64,000 bases of DNA from Sphingomonas abietis (GCF_027625475.1 NZ_CP115174.1:3938501-4002500), one strand, 5' to 3'; shown: positions 44,030 through 54,305, numbered from the stretch's first letter. Notes: generated by a model from the letters alone, not told the origin. Numbers and translations are program-made.

Positions 44030-44269
44030 ATGAGCATGATTACCAAAATCAATGCCGCGAGTTGCACCATTCTGTTTGCGGGAACTGTCGTCGTTGCTGC
44101 AGGTGCGTCGGTGCCGAGCGAGCAGACTATGGCCCTCGGTTTCTTCATCATGCTGTGCGCGATGGCCGTGCTGATCGGCATCAACTGGCCGAAGCATCGC
44201 GCGCCCCGGCTGACGCCGAACCTCATCTCGCTTGCCGCCTATCGGATCGCGCACCGACGCCGCCACTGA
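44030..44269 (+). CDS. Small membrane protein of unknown function
   Basis: A 79-residue protein with two hydrophobic segments (CTILFAGTVVVAAGA and MALGFFIMLCAMAVLIG) and a basic tail (APRLTPNLISLAAYRIAHRRRH). AGAGGA lies 8 bases before the ATG. I do not recognise a family. Length and membrane pattern suggest a real small gene, but it could be spurious. Confidence 0.55.
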   Translation: MSMITKINAASCTILFAGTVVVAAGASVPSEQTMALGFFIMLCAMAVLIGINWPKHRAPRLTPNLISLAAYRIAHRRRH

Positions 44270-44462
44270 GGCTTGCCGCCCCAATCCTGTCGCCGATGAC
44301 CCATCGGGCGTGAAGGCGTGGCCGTGCCCGGACGCCCCCTGTCCGGCCTCGCCGGGGGCATCCCGGAGTCGCGCTTCGACGTGAAGGGACATGGAATGTC
44401 CCGATCTCGACTGGAGCCGATCGACATTCGGATGGGGGGGGATATCGGGTGATCGTTTCGTT

Positions 44463-44503
44463 GCCGACCGTCATGCTGAAACACGTTCAGCATGACGGTC
44501 GGC
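44463..44503 (-). terminator. Long perfect hairpin after the L,D-transpeptidase gene
   Basis: An 18-base-pair perfect stem (44463-44480 with 44486-44503) and 5-base loop. It ends two bases past the stop of the minus-strand L,D-transpeptidase, so it is probably that gene's terminator. The poly-U tract is weak. Confidence 0.65.
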
Positions 44504-44504
44504 C

Positions 44505-45239
44505 CTAGCCCGCCACCGCCGTGCCCGCAGCATCCTGAGCCCATAAGCGGGGAAACACCTGTTCGAGCGGCTTGGTGTCGGGCAGGACATACACATAGCC
44601 CCCCTTCTTCGCGAACATCGGGCTCAGCAGACGGCTGTAGAAAAGCGCGGGCACGTTGATGCATCCGAAGGTGATGCGATTGTCGGCCGGCGACGGGGAC
44701 AGCAGCCGTTCGCGCCGCCTTTCCCCAGGCCCCACGTCGGTCGGGATCGGATGGAGCGCCACGGACGTGGCATAATCGACCCACAGCACCCGATGCCCTT
44801 CTACCGGCATACCGAATCTGGCGAGGAAGCGCCCCGCCGGCGTGGTCTTCTCGGCCGGGCCGAGATCGGCCAGCCGCTTGCTGCCGACTCCGGGTGTGGC
44901 CTCGTCGCCCGCGGCGATGCCCACCAGCACCGGCACCGCAGCGACCTGCTTTCCCGTGCGATCGAACAGGAAAAGCGATGCATTGCCCTTGTCGACCACC
45001 GCCCAGGGCAGGCCATGATTGTCGCCCGAAGCCGCCACCCATGCCATCACCCGTCGCGCCGCATCCGCAGGAACCAGCGCGGCGGCCGGCGCGTGGCTCG
45101 GCGCCTTTCTTTTCACGGATGCGGCAGGATGAGATGCCGCTGGGTGAGATGCTGCTGGGTGAAGCGTCGCAGGGTGGGCGCCCACAGCGGCCGGAACGAT
45201 CAGCGCGACTCCGGCCAGCGCCCGCAAGACATGGATCAT
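44505..45239 (-). CDS. L,D-transpeptidase-family (YkuD) exported protein
   Basis: A 244-residue protein with a Sec-type signal (MIHVLRALAGVALIVPAAVG), a short repeat HPAxx (LHPAASHPAASHPAAS), and a C-terminal YkuD-type catalytic segment RITFGCINVP with the nucleophile Cys. L,D-transpeptidases form 3-3 crosslinks or attach lipoproteins to peptidoglycan. ATG 45239 is chosen over GTG 45245. A small lipoprotein with a C-terminal Arg/Lys is encoded 180 bases upstream on the same strand. Confidence 0.85.
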   Translation of the reverse strand: MIHVLRALAGVALIVPAAVGAHPATLHPAASHPAASHPAASVKRKAPSHAPAAALVPADAARRVMAWVAASGDNHGLPWAVVDKGNASLFLFDRTGKQVAAVPVLVGIAAGDEATPGVGSKRLADLGPAEKTTPAGRFLARFGMPVEGHRVLWVDYATSVALHPIPTDVGPGERRRERLLSPSPADNRITFGCINVPALFYSRLLSPMFAKKGGYVYVLPDTKPLEQVFPRLWAQDAAGTAVAG

Positions 45240-45420
45240 CGACACCCATCACTCGAAACGCATCGGCCGCCCCACCCGGGGCGACCGATGCAGAAAAGAC
45301 GACCCGATCACTTTGGCCGGACGATGGCCGGGACCACGATGGCCGGGCCGTGATCGCATTCACGGCGCCGACCATCCGCCGCCCCGCGCACGATCGCTTG
45401 CCGCGATCAATCCTGCGCGA

Positions 45421-45732
45421 TCAATGACGCGGGCGCTTGGCGCGCTTCTGCTCCTGCACCGTCAAGCGCTGGTCGATGCCGTCCACCCGACCGCTGACCT
45501 GATCGAGTCGCTGGCCATTATTCTGCGCCTGCCCCGATGCCGCCTGTGCCTCGGCCAGTGCCGATTTGGCCGTGCCGTCGGTCTCCTGCAGCTTCGCCTC
45601 CAGCGTGCTCACCCGCTGGCTCACCGGCGCGATCTGCTCGCGCACATAGGATTTGGTCGCGCAGCCACCGAGGCAGAGCGCACCGGCCAAAGTCGTCAAA
45701 GCGAGGGCGGATTTCGACGCAAAAGCAGACAT
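45421..45732 (-). CDS. Small coiled-coil lipoprotein (Lpp-like)
   Basis: A 103-residue lipoprotein. The signal ends in a lipobox (LCLGGCATK), followed by about 60 residues of heptad-like Ala/Gln/Leu coiled coil and a basic tail (QEQKRAKRPRH). It resembles murein lipoprotein in plan, although it lacks the terminal Lys of Lpp. ATG 45732 has GGAAG about 6 bases upstream. With the L,D-transpeptidase gene next door, an envelope-tethering role is possible but not shown. Confidence 0.7.
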   Translation of the reverse strand: MSAFASKSALALTTLAGALCLGGCATKSYVREQIAPVSQRVSTLEAKLQETDGTAKSALAEAQAASGQAQNNGQRLDQVSGRVDGIDQRLTVQEQKRAKRPRH

Positions 45733-45890
45733 ATATTTCTTCCAAATCGTTAACCAACTGAAACAAGCAAGCCGAGCGGCGGTCATCCGACAATCCCGAT
45801 TCTGTTCGACTGTGCATCTTCTCCGCCCAATAGAAAATGGATCGAAAAAGAGCCTGTTTTTGGGTCATTTCACCGCAAAGCGGCCTCGTC

Positions 45891-46487
45891 TCAAGGCTGA
45901 TTTCTGCCATGCGGTGCGGGCGCGAACGGATCGCTCGGGATGCCATCGGAAGATTTTTTCCGGTGCGGCGCATTGCCGTGCGGCGCGGCAGCGGGATCGA
46001 CCTGCAGATCGCCCACGCAATGCTCCAGGGCGGCCACGGCGGCGGCGGCGCCATCGAGATCCCACCGCCCGACCGGCACGTCGCCCCGGGAGATACGCAG
46101 ATCCTTCGAGGTCGCGACATAGGACGGGAACTTCATCCCGAAGCTGGTGACGAACCCCTGTTGGCCATCCGAGACGATGCCGACGGCGAAATGATCGGGA
46201 TAGCTGCTGTTGGAGAGGCGGAAATTCAGCTTCAGCGCCTGCTTCGCCTTGATCGACCAGTTCGCGTTCAGAACCGAAAGACGGTTGGCGCCGTCGACAT
46301 CCAGGCCGAGCAGCAGCGTCGTGCCGCCATTGCCGTCATAACTCCGGGTCAGGAAACAGCCCTTGCCATCCGTGCTGGGTGCCACCGTCCAGGAGCCCAG
46401 ATCACGCGGCGCAGGATCACGGGCCGGCGCAGGACCGGCCGCTGCAAGGCCGGCGACGCCGAGCAGAACGAAGAATGCCGGCCGCAT
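45891..46487 (-). CDS. Exported protein of unknown function
   Basis: A 198-residue protein with a Sec signal (MRPAFFVLLGVAGLAAAGPAPA). The body has a repeat-free beta-like segment (GSWTVAPSTDGKGCFLTRSYDGNGGTTLLLGL in parts) and ends with a His/Lys/Pro-rich tail. I do not recognise the family. ATG 46487 gives a proper signal peptide; an upstream ATG (46559) would add 24 residues without one. Ribosome-binding support is weak. Confidence 0.6.
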   Translation of the reverse strand: MRPAFFVLLGVAGLAAAGPAPARDPAPRDLGSWTVAPSTDGKGCFLTRSYDGNGGTTLLLGLDVDGANRLSVLNANWSIKAKQALKLNFRLSNSSYPDHFAVGIVSDGQQGFVTSFGMKFPSYVATSKDLRISRGDVPVGRWDLDGAAAAVAALEHCVGDLQVDPAAAPHGNAPHRKKSSDGIPSDPFAPAPHGRNQP

Positions 46488-46748
46488 GCCAGGCCAAAGC
46501 CGCGACTGCGGGACGGTGGTGGCGAATTCGATCGGTCGTCGCGAACATGTCATGGGCATAGGTCTCCACCCCCGACCTTAACCGGCCGCGCCGCCATGGG
46601 AAGTCCATCGCCGCCGCCTGCTCCGAATCCCCGTTGACGGCGGCGCTGCCGACGTGGCACTTGACCGGCAACTCACACGCCAACCCTAAGCCGGAACGGC
46701 AGCCGGCGGGTTCGCAATGGGTTCAAACAGCGCCAGGCCGTTGTTTTC

Positions 46749-46822
46749 GCGGGTGTAGCTCAATGGTAGAGCAGAAGCTTCCCAAGCTTACGACGAGGGT
46801 TCGATTCCCTTCACCCGCTCCA
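46749..46822 (+). tRNA. tRNA-Gly (anticodon CCC)
   Basis: A 74-base cloverleaf. The acceptor stem is GCGGGTG/CACCCGC and the D-arm GCTCAATGGTAGAGC. The anticodon loop TTCCCAA reads CCC, and the T-loop is GGTTCGATTCC. CCA is encoded. The anticodon stem has one outer mismatch (G-A), which occurs in this tRNA family. It decodes GGG glycine codons. Confidence 0.95.
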
Positions 46823-46878
46823 TTCATCGCTGGCCTGGCGCCAAGCGCTTCGCCGCATCGCGATATCGCGGCCGTCGT

Positions 46879-47637
46879 CTAGATTCCGCCCGGCGTGGTC
46901 TCGTAGCCCGCTTGCGCCAGGGCCGTTGCCAGATCGGCGACACAGCGGTCGAGCCGGTCCTGCTCGGTCGATCGGATCACGAAATTCGCGCCGACACGGC
47001 CTTCGCGGAAGAAGGGGTAACTGCCGATCTGGCAGCCCTCATGCGCCTTTTCGGTGGCGAGCAGCAGGCCAGCGATCTCGCTTTCCGGCGCCCAGCTGCC
47101 CAACACTGCGGACAGCAAAGGCTTGCCGCCTTCCAGGGTGCCGCTCAGCGCCTCGATCATCTGGCCGGCGATGTGCGGCACGCCGGCGAGGATGAAGATG
47201 TTGTTGAGCCGGATGCCGGGCGCGCCCGAGACGCGGTTCTCGATCAGCTCGGCCCCGGCCGGCACCCGCGCCATCCGCAGCCGGCCTTCGTTGACGCCGC
47301 CGCGCGTGGCGTAATAATCCTCGAGAATGGCGCGCGCGCGCGGGTGGACGACCACGTCCAGCCCGAAAGCGGCGGCGATCGCATCCACCGTGATATCGTC
47401 ATGGGTCGGCCCGATGCCGCCGGTCGTGAACAGATAATCGTTGCGCCCGGCCAGCGTCGTCACCGCTTCGGCGATCGCCGCCCTATCGTCCGCGACGACG
47501 CGCACCTCGACGAGGCGGATGCCTTGCAGGTTCAGCCACAGCGCGATCTGCGCGATATTGCGGTCCTGCGTCCGGCCCGAGAGAATCTCGTCGCCGATCA
47601 CGGCGATCGCGGCGGTCCAGATGCGTGTATCGTCCAT
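46879..47637 (-). CDS. CinA-like molybdopterin-binding-domain protein
   Basis: This 252-residue protein is the MoaB/MogA-like COG1058 domain of CinA: AAIAVIGDEILSGRTQDRN, YLFTTGGIGPTHDDITVDAIA and FILAGVPHIAGQM. The C-terminal nicotinamide-nucleotide amidase domain is absent, so it may act as an ADP-ribose-type pyrophosphatase only. It is divergent from map with 47 bases between them. Confidence 0.88.
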   Translation of the reverse strand: MDDTRIWTAAIAVIGDEILSGRTQDRNIAQIALWLNLQGIRLVEVRVVADDRAAIAEAVTTLAGRNDYLFTTGGIGPTHDDITVDAIAAAFGLDVVVHPRARAILEDYYATRGGVNEGRLRMARVPAGAELIENRVSGAPGIRLNNIFILAGVPHIAGQMIEALSGTLEGGKPLLSAVLGSWAPESEIAGLLLATEKAHEGCQIGSYPFFREGRVGANFVIRSTEQDRLDRCVADLATALAQAGYETTPGGI

Positions 47638-47684
47638 TGCGGCCCGCCATAGCGCTTGCGCGGCCCAAGCGCTATATACGCCGC

Positions 47685-48512
47685 ATGACCAACTACCTCT
47701 CCGTATCCGCCCATGACGTGATCGAGCGCGACGGCGCCATCAAGCTGTATGATGAAGCCGGCTTCGCGGGCATGCAGGCGGCGGGCCAGCTCGCCGCGCG
47801 GATCCTCGACGCGCTCGTCCCCCATGTCGTGCCGGGCGTCACCACCGAAGCGCTGGACGATATCGTCCGCCGGATGACCCTGGACGCCGGCGGCGTGCCC
47901 GGCACGCTCGGCTATCGCGGCTATACCAAGAGCTGCTGCACCTCGATCAACCATGTCGTCTGCCATGGCATCCCCGCCGCCAAGCCGCTCAAGGACGGCG
48001 ACATCGTCAATATCGACGTGACGCCGGTGCTGGACGGCTGGCACGGCGACACCAGCCGGATGTTCCTGGTCGGCGACGTGCCGCTCAAGGCGAAGCGGCT
48101 GGTGGACGTGACCTATGAATGCCTGATGCTGGGGATCGAGCAGGCCAAGCCCGGCAACCGGCTCGGCGATGTCAGCCATGTCATCCAGCAACATGCCGAG
48201 AAGCATCGCTACGGCGTGGTGCGGGATTTCTGCGGCCATGGCGTCGGCCGCGTGTTCCACGACGCGCCCGAGGTGGTGCATGTCGGCAAGCCCGGCACCG
48301 GGCCGGAGCTCAAGCCCGGCATGATCTTCACGATCGAGCCGATGATCAACATCGGCCGCCCCGACGTGAAGATGCTCGACGATGGCTGGACGGCGGTGAC
48401 GCGCGATCGCTCGCTGTCGGCACAATTCGAACATTCGATCGGCATCACTGAAACCGGATGCCAGATCTTCACGAAGAGTCCCATGGGGCTGGATCACCCG
48501 CCCTACGCCTGA
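47685..48512 (+). CDS. map: Type I methionine aminopeptidase
   Basis: Methionine aminopeptidase (275 aa) removes the N-terminal Met from new proteins. The metal ligands lie in IVNIDVTPVLDGWHGDTSRMF (two Asp), FCGHGVGRVFH (His), MIFTIEPMI (Glu) and SAQFEHSIGI (Glu). ATG 47685 is chosen because it follows a ctatatacgc-like stretch and fits family length. A signal-bearing peroxiredoxin follows after 23 bases. Confidence 0.96.
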   Translation: MTNYLSVSAHDVIERDGAIKLYDEAGFAGMQAAGQLAARILDALVPHVVPGVTTEALDDIVRRMTLDAGGVPGTLGYRGYTKSCCTSINHVVCHGIPAAKPLKDGDIVNIDVTPVLDGWHGDTSRMFLVGDVPLKAKRLVDVTYECLMLGIEQAKPGNRLGDVSHVIQQHAEKHRYGVVRDFCGHGVGRVFHDAPEVVHVGKPGTGPELKPGMIFTIEPMINIGRPDVKMLDDGWTAVTRDRSLSAQFEHSIGITETGCQIFTKSPMGLDHPPYA

Positions 48513-48535
48513 AATTCCCGTTCGGAGAATGATCG

Positions 48536-49087
48536 ATGACGCTGCGCCTCCTGCCCGGCCGCATGGCCCTCGCCTGCGCCGCCCTCGCCTTCACGGCGCC
48601 CGCCATGGCAGCGCTGCCGGTCGGCGCAACGGCGCCCACCTTCGCCACCCAGGCAAGCCTCGCCGGCAAGGAGATGCCGTTCGATCTCGCCAAGGCGCTG
48701 AAGAAGGGGCCGGTGGTGCTCTATTTCTATCCGGCCGCCTTCACCTCGGGCTGCACCATCGAGGCGCATGACTTCGCCGAGGCGACCGACGGCTTCCACA
48801 AGCTCGGCGCCACCGTGATCGGCGTGTCGGCGGATTCGATCGACGTGCTCGACAAATTCTCGGTCACCGAATGCCGCAACAAGTTCGCAGTCGCCGCCGC
48901 CACGCCGCAGATGATCGCGGACTATGACGTCAAGCTGGCGACCAGCACCCGCGCCAACCGCACCAGCTATGTCATCGCCCCCGACGGCAAGGTGATCTTC
49001 GCTTATTCGGCGATGGATCCGGCCGGCCATGTCGAGAAGACGATGGACGCGGTGAAGGCCTGGAAGGCCGCCCACAAGAAGGGCTGA
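48536..49087 (+). CDS. Exported peroxiredoxin (AhpC/TSA-BCP-like)
   Basis: A 183-residue thioredoxin-fold peroxidase with a Sec signal (ALACAALAFTAPAMAALP). The peroxidatic Cys lies in YPAAFTSGCTIEAHDF (about residue 70); a second Cys at SVTECRNK (about residue 113) may resolve it. BCP-type enzymes are usually cytoplasmic, so export to the periplasm is notable. It probably reduces peroxides. It may be cotranscribed with map. Confidence 0.88.
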   Translation: MTLRLLPGRMALACAALAFTAPAMAALPVGATAPTFATQASLAGKEMPFDLAKALKKGPVVLYFYPAAFTSGCTIEAHDFAEATDGFHKLGATVIGVSADSIDVLDKFSVTECRNKFAVAAATPQMIADYDVKLATSTRANRTSYVIAPDGKVIFAYSAMDPAGHVEKTMDAVKAWKAAHKKG

Positions 49088-49099
49088 CCCGGCCCCATG

Positions 49100-49135
49100 C
49101 CCCGGTCGTCACGGTGGACGTCGTGATGGCCGGGG
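49100..49135. terminator. Bidirectional hairpin terminator
   Basis: A 14-base-pair stem (49100-49113 with 49122-49135, two wobble pairs) with 8-base loop. It separates the convergent peroxiredoxin and endonuclease V genes. Confidence 0.65.
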
Positions 49136-49138
49136 CGG

Positions 49139-49843
49139 TCAGCCGCCCGCATGACCCCGCCGCACCGCGTTCGCCGCATCATGGGCAAGGCGGGTGGTCA
49201 GCGGCAGGCGCCGCCCCTCGCTGAGCCGCAACACCCATGCCACCGCCGTGTCGAGCGATACGCGGTGGCCGGTGCCGATATAGACGGGCAGCGATCGGAC
49301 GCGCGTCCGCACCGCCATCGCCACCACCTCGTCACAGTCGATCAGGGGCGCGGTGGCGCCGGGCTCCGCGCCCAGTTCCCCCTCGATGCGCCCGCACAGG
49401 ATCGACTTGGCGACGCCCACCGTCGGCACGTCCAGCAGCACGCCGAGATGCGTGGCGATGCCGCAGCGGCGCGGATGGGCCCGGCCATGGCCATCGACGA
49501 ACAGGATCGCGGGTTTCTCCGGCAGCCTTTCCCAAGCCGCGACCAACGCCGGCGCCTCGCGAAAGCCGAGATAGCCCGGCACATAGGCGAAGGGCGGAAT
49601 GTCGGTGATCGTCGCGGCCGGCAGCGGCGTGCGGTCCGGCCAGGACAACGGCGCGATCGCGGCGTGGATCGGCCCCCGGGAATCGCGCCATTTCATCGAG
49701 GTGTCCGCTCCCGCCACCATCCGCACCGGGCCGATCCGATCCCGCACTTCGCAGGCCTCGGCGATCTCGCGCTGGGCGACGGCGGCGTCCGCCAGGGCCG
49801 CAGGATGGAGCCAGCGCTGCCGGCGTGCCGGATCGGCGCTCAT
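49139..49843 (-). CDS. nfi: Endonuclease V
   Basis: A 234-residue endonuclease V, which nicks near deaminated adenine (hypoxanthine) in DNA. Catalytic acids fit GADTSMKW (Asp), AYVPGYLGFREAPAL (Glu) and FVDGHGRAHPRRCG (Asp). The conserved VGVAKS follows. Length is normal. It is convergent with the exported peroxiredoxin. Its 5' end lies only 50 bases from the divergent CDP-alcohol transferase ORF. Confidence 0.9.
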   Translation of the reverse strand: MSADPARRQRWLHPAALADAAVAQREIAEACEVRDRIGPVRMVAGADTSMKWRDSRGPIHAAIAPLSWPDRTPLPAATITDIPPFAYVPGYLGFREAPALVAAWERLPEKPAILFVDGHGRAHPRRCGIATHLGVLLDVPTVGVAKSILCGRIEGELGAEPGATAPLIDCDEVVAMAVRTRVRSLPVYIGTGHRVSLDTAVAWVLRLSEGRRLPLTTRLAHDAANAVRRGHAGG

Positions 49844-49893
49844 GCTTGCGTCGCCCCGCCAGTCGCCATAGCAGCAGTCTTTGGCGCGCAGGT

Positions 49894-51021
49894 TTGCGCG
49901 GAGGGAGAAATGCGATCTCGAGCCGGCCCATCACGCTTGTCATCGGCGGCGACAATCCCGTCCGCTTCTGGGGCCTGACCAATGCCGAGCGCATCCGGCG
50001 CCTCGCCACCGCCGCCGGCGTCCTCACCGATCGGGCGCCCGTGACCGGTGACGCGATCCTGTGGGCCGATACCGCCTTCGCCTTCGATCCTGCCTGGTTC
50101 GCCCATATCGTGAAAAATCCCGCGACGATGCTGGTCTCCGGCGGCCGCACGGTGCTGGTGCATCTGCCGGCAGGGTCCGATCCGGCGACAACGCCCGGCG
50201 ACCGCAAAGGCCTCACCGTCATCGATTACGACCAGCGGCCGATCCTCTACAACCATCGCCTCCGCAAGCGCGAATGCCCGTTCGTCGAGCCGCTGACCGC
50301 CGACACCGCCGAGGAGACCGAGCGGAGGAGCTATTATGGCGCCTATAAGGGCGTCACCGACATCCTCACCAAATATCTCTGGCCGGAGATCGCGCTGGGG
50401 CTGACCCGCCTCGCCGCCCGCCTCCGCCTGACCCCCAACATGGTCAGTTTCATCGGCATCGCACTGTGCATCGCCGCCACCTTCCTGTTCGCGGGCGGGT
50501 GCTACTGGACGGGGCTGGCCTGCGGCTTCCTGTTCATGATCCTGGATACCGTGGACGGCAAGCTGGCACGCTGCACCGTCACCTCATCCTGGTGGGGCAA
50601 CATCATCGATCATGGCGTGGATATCGTGCATCCGCCCTTCTGGTGGTTCGCCTGGGGCTGGGGCACCGCGGCGACCGCGCATCCGCTCGACGGCCGGCCT
50701 TTCGCCATCGTGCTCGGCATGATCCTGGGCAGCTATGCGCTCCAGCGGCTGATCGAGGGCGTCTTCATGCGCCGCTTCGGGATGCACATCCATGTCTGGC
50801 GGAAGTTCGACACCGATTTCCGGCTGATCACCGCGCGACGGAACCCGAACATGGTGATCCTGTTCGTATCGCTGGCGGCCGGCCGGCCCGATCTCGGGCT
50901 GGTGGCGGTGGCATGGTGGGCGGTGGCATCGCTGCTCGTCCATGCCCTCCAGTTCGTGCAGGCCTATGCGTGGCGGGCACGGCACGGGGCGCTGACCAGC
51001 TGGATGGAGCAGGCGGCATGA
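49894..51021 (+). CDS. CDP-alcohol phosphatidyltransferase-family protein (start uncertain)
   Basis: A 375-residue protein. The integral-membrane part (about residues 165-360) carries the full motif D-x2-D-G-x2-A-R-x8-G-x3-D-x3-D (LDTVDGKLAR, then GNIIDHGVD). These enzymes join an alcohol to a CDP-activated group. The first ~130 residues form an extra domain. No good in-frame start exists: an ATG with a fine GGAGGGAGAA box at 49910 is one frame off, so TTG 49894 is used here. A one-base deletion is possible. The HIT gene follows with ATGA overlap. Confidence 0.75.
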   Translation: MRGGRNAISSRPITLVIGGDNPVRFWGLTNAERIRRLATAAGVLTDRAPVTGDAILWADTAFAFDPAWFAHIVKNPATMLVSGGRTVLVHLPAGSDPATTPGDRKGLTVIDYDQRPILYNHRLRKRECPFVEPLTADTAEETERRSYYGAYKGVTDILTKYLWPEIALGLTRLAARLRLTPNMVSFIGIALCIAATFLFAGGCYWTGLACGFLFMILDTVDGKLARCTVTSSWWGNIIDHGVDIVHPPFWWFAWGWGTAATAHPLDGRPFAIVLGMILGSYALQRLIEGVFMRRFGMHIHVWRKFDTDFRLITARRNPNMVILFVSLAAGRPDLGLVAVAWWAVASLLVHALQFVQAYAWRARHGALTSWMEQAA

Positions 51022-51449
51022 ATGCGACGATCACGAAATTCGGCTATCCCGCCACGCTGATCCGCGAATATCGGCACTGGCTGGTGCTGCTGCGCCCCGC
51101 CCAGCCGACGCTGGGATCGCTGGTGCTGGCCGCGCGATCGGACGCGACCGCGTTCGGCGACCTGCCGCCCGAGGCCCATGCCGAACTCGCCCTCGTCACC
51201 CGCGCGATCGAGACGGCGCTCGCCACCGCAGTGTCGCACGACAAGCTCAATTATCTGATGCTGATGATGGTGGACCCGCACGTCCACTTCCATGTGATCC
51301 CGCGCTACGAGGGCTCGCGGGCGCGCGGCGGCGCGGTGTTCACCGATGCGGGCTGGCCGAAGCTGCCCGATCTCGGGGCCGCGATCACCCTCGACGCGGC
51401 CGCCGTGGCGGATCTGGTCGGCTGGCTCGGCGGCAGCTGGCCGGATTAA
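51018..51449 (+). CDS. HIT-domain protein
   Basis: A 143-residue histidine-triad protein. The triad is in VDPHVHFHVIPRYEG, with a Leu/Met-rich segment before it. HIT proteins hydrolyse or transfer nucleotides from dinucleotides. It overlaps the CDP-alcohol transferase as ATGA and ends 4 bases into the convergent nucleotidyltransferase. The linkage to a CDP-activated pathway suggests a role in nucleotide recycling, which is inference. Confidence 0.85.
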   Translation: MNATITKFGYPATLIREYRHWLVLLRPAQPTLGSLVLAARSDATAFGDLPPEAHAELALVTRAIETALATAVSHDKLNYLMLMMVDPHVHFHVIPRYEGSRARGGAVFTDAGWPKLPDLGAAITLDAAAVADLVGWLGGSWPD

Positions 51450-52186
51450 CCGAGCCAGCGATCGGTCAGGAGCGTTGCCGCCTCGATATCGTTCAGGAAA
51501 TCGACCTCGGCCCAGTCCAGCCCCTCGATCGACACGGTGCCGACCTTGCCGGTCGGCGCGATCGCGTCGATGATCTTGAGATACCAGTTCTCGACCCCGG
51601 CGGGCGTCCGCATGAAGGCCTCCACGGTATCGCGGAACAGTGCCACGCCCTCGCCCCGGAAGGCGAGGAAGCCGATCGATTCCGCATTGGCCTGCTCGGC
51701 GGTCAGCGTCTTGCCGATCGCCGCGAGCCGTCCGCCGATCCGCGTGACCTTCATGTCGTCGCTGTCATAATGCGGCTTGGCATCGACGGTGACGGCGATC
51801 GGCCAAGCGCCGCCGCCCTGCTGCACGCGCTCCACGATCTCCTGCGAAATCAACGTATCGCCGTTGAGGATCAGGAAGTCGCCATCCATCGCGTCGCGCG
51901 CGATCCAGCAGGAGCCGAGATTGTCGGCGACCTTGTAGAAGGGGTTGAAGCGCGTCCGCAGCGTCAGCCCCGGCCGGGCCAGGCGCGCGAGTTCCGCCTC
52001 CACCAGGTCGGTCATGAAGCCGGTGACGACATCGATCCGCGTCACCCCGGCGTTGGACAGCATGGCGACCTGCCAGGCCAGCAGGGTGCGGCCGGAAAAG
52101 TCGATCAGGCATTTGGGGCGTTCGGCGGTGAGCGGAAGCAGGCGCGAGCCCTGCCCGGCGCTCAGGATGATGGCGCGATCAATCAT
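51446..52186 (-). CDS. Sugar-phosphate/alcohol-phosphate nucleotidyltransferase
   Basis: A 246-residue NTP-transferase. The signature RAIILSAGQGSRLLPLTAERPKCLI (about residues 4-28, read in parts) holds the nucleotide-binding GxGxR loop and Lys. DFLILNGDTLISQE contains the metal-binding Asp. The family makes NDP-activated sugars or CDP-alcohols. Tail-to-tail with the HIT and CDP-alcohol transferase genes, it may supply the CDP-X used by the latter. Substrate is not determined. Confidence 0.85.
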   Translation of the reverse strand: MIDRAIILSAGQGSRLLPLTAERPKCLIDFSGRTLLAWQVAMLSNAGVTRIDVVTGFMTDLVEAELARLARPGLTLRTRFNPFYKVADNLGSCWIARDAMDGDFLILNGDTLISQEIVERVQQGGGAWPIAVTVDAKPHYDSDDMKVTRIGGRLAAIGKTLTAEQANAESIGFLAFRGEGVALFRDTVEAFMRTPAGVENWYLKIIDAIAPTGKVGTVSIEGLDWAEVDFLNDIEAATLLTDRWLG

Positions 52187-52312
52187 CCTGTCGCCCTAAC
52201 CGCAACCCCCTTGCATGAGAAGGCGCAATCTTGCCCATAAGAGCGCAGGCGAGGGGCTGAACGATTCGGCCTGTACGGGCGAATTGGCCGCGCCTTTCGC
52301 CGGATCGGGCGC

Positions 52313-52360
52313 TGCCCAAAAATCGGGCAATGGAGTCGATTTTTGCCCATCGATCGGGCA
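52313..52360. promoter_or_regulatory. Tandem NtrC-like enhancer palindromes upstream of glnB
   Basis: Two TGCCC-N7-GGGCA palindromes occur: 52313-52329 (spacer AAAAATC) and 52344-52360 (spacer ATCGATC). Their centres are 31 bases apart, about three helical turns. They resemble the NtrC site TGCAC-N7-GTGCA with the same spacing class as glnA enhancers. They end 53 bases before the sigma-54-like promoter. Confidence 0.6.
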
Positions 52361-52412
52361 GACATGCACATTGCTGCGCGTGCGGGCCGCCGGCCGCTTG
52401 CGAGTCCGCGCA

Positions 52413-52427
52413 TGGCACGTTTATTGA
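52413..52427 (+). promoter_or_regulatory. Sigma-54-like promoter of glnB-glnA
   Basis: TGGCACG-TTTA-TTGA. The -24 half is perfect; the -12 half has GA instead of the usual GC. It lies 40 bases before the glnB ATG and downstream of the NtrC-like palindromes, the expected place. Confidence 0.6.
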
Positions 52428-52805
<378 letters not shown>

Positions 52806-52853
52806 TTTCCACTCTCCACATTTCCAACAAAGCGGGAAAGGGCACCCCCAACT

Positions 52854-54266
<1,413 letters not shown>

Positions 54267-54305
54267 TCCTTCGGGATCAATCGGAGACATCGAACAGAGA
54301 TGCGG

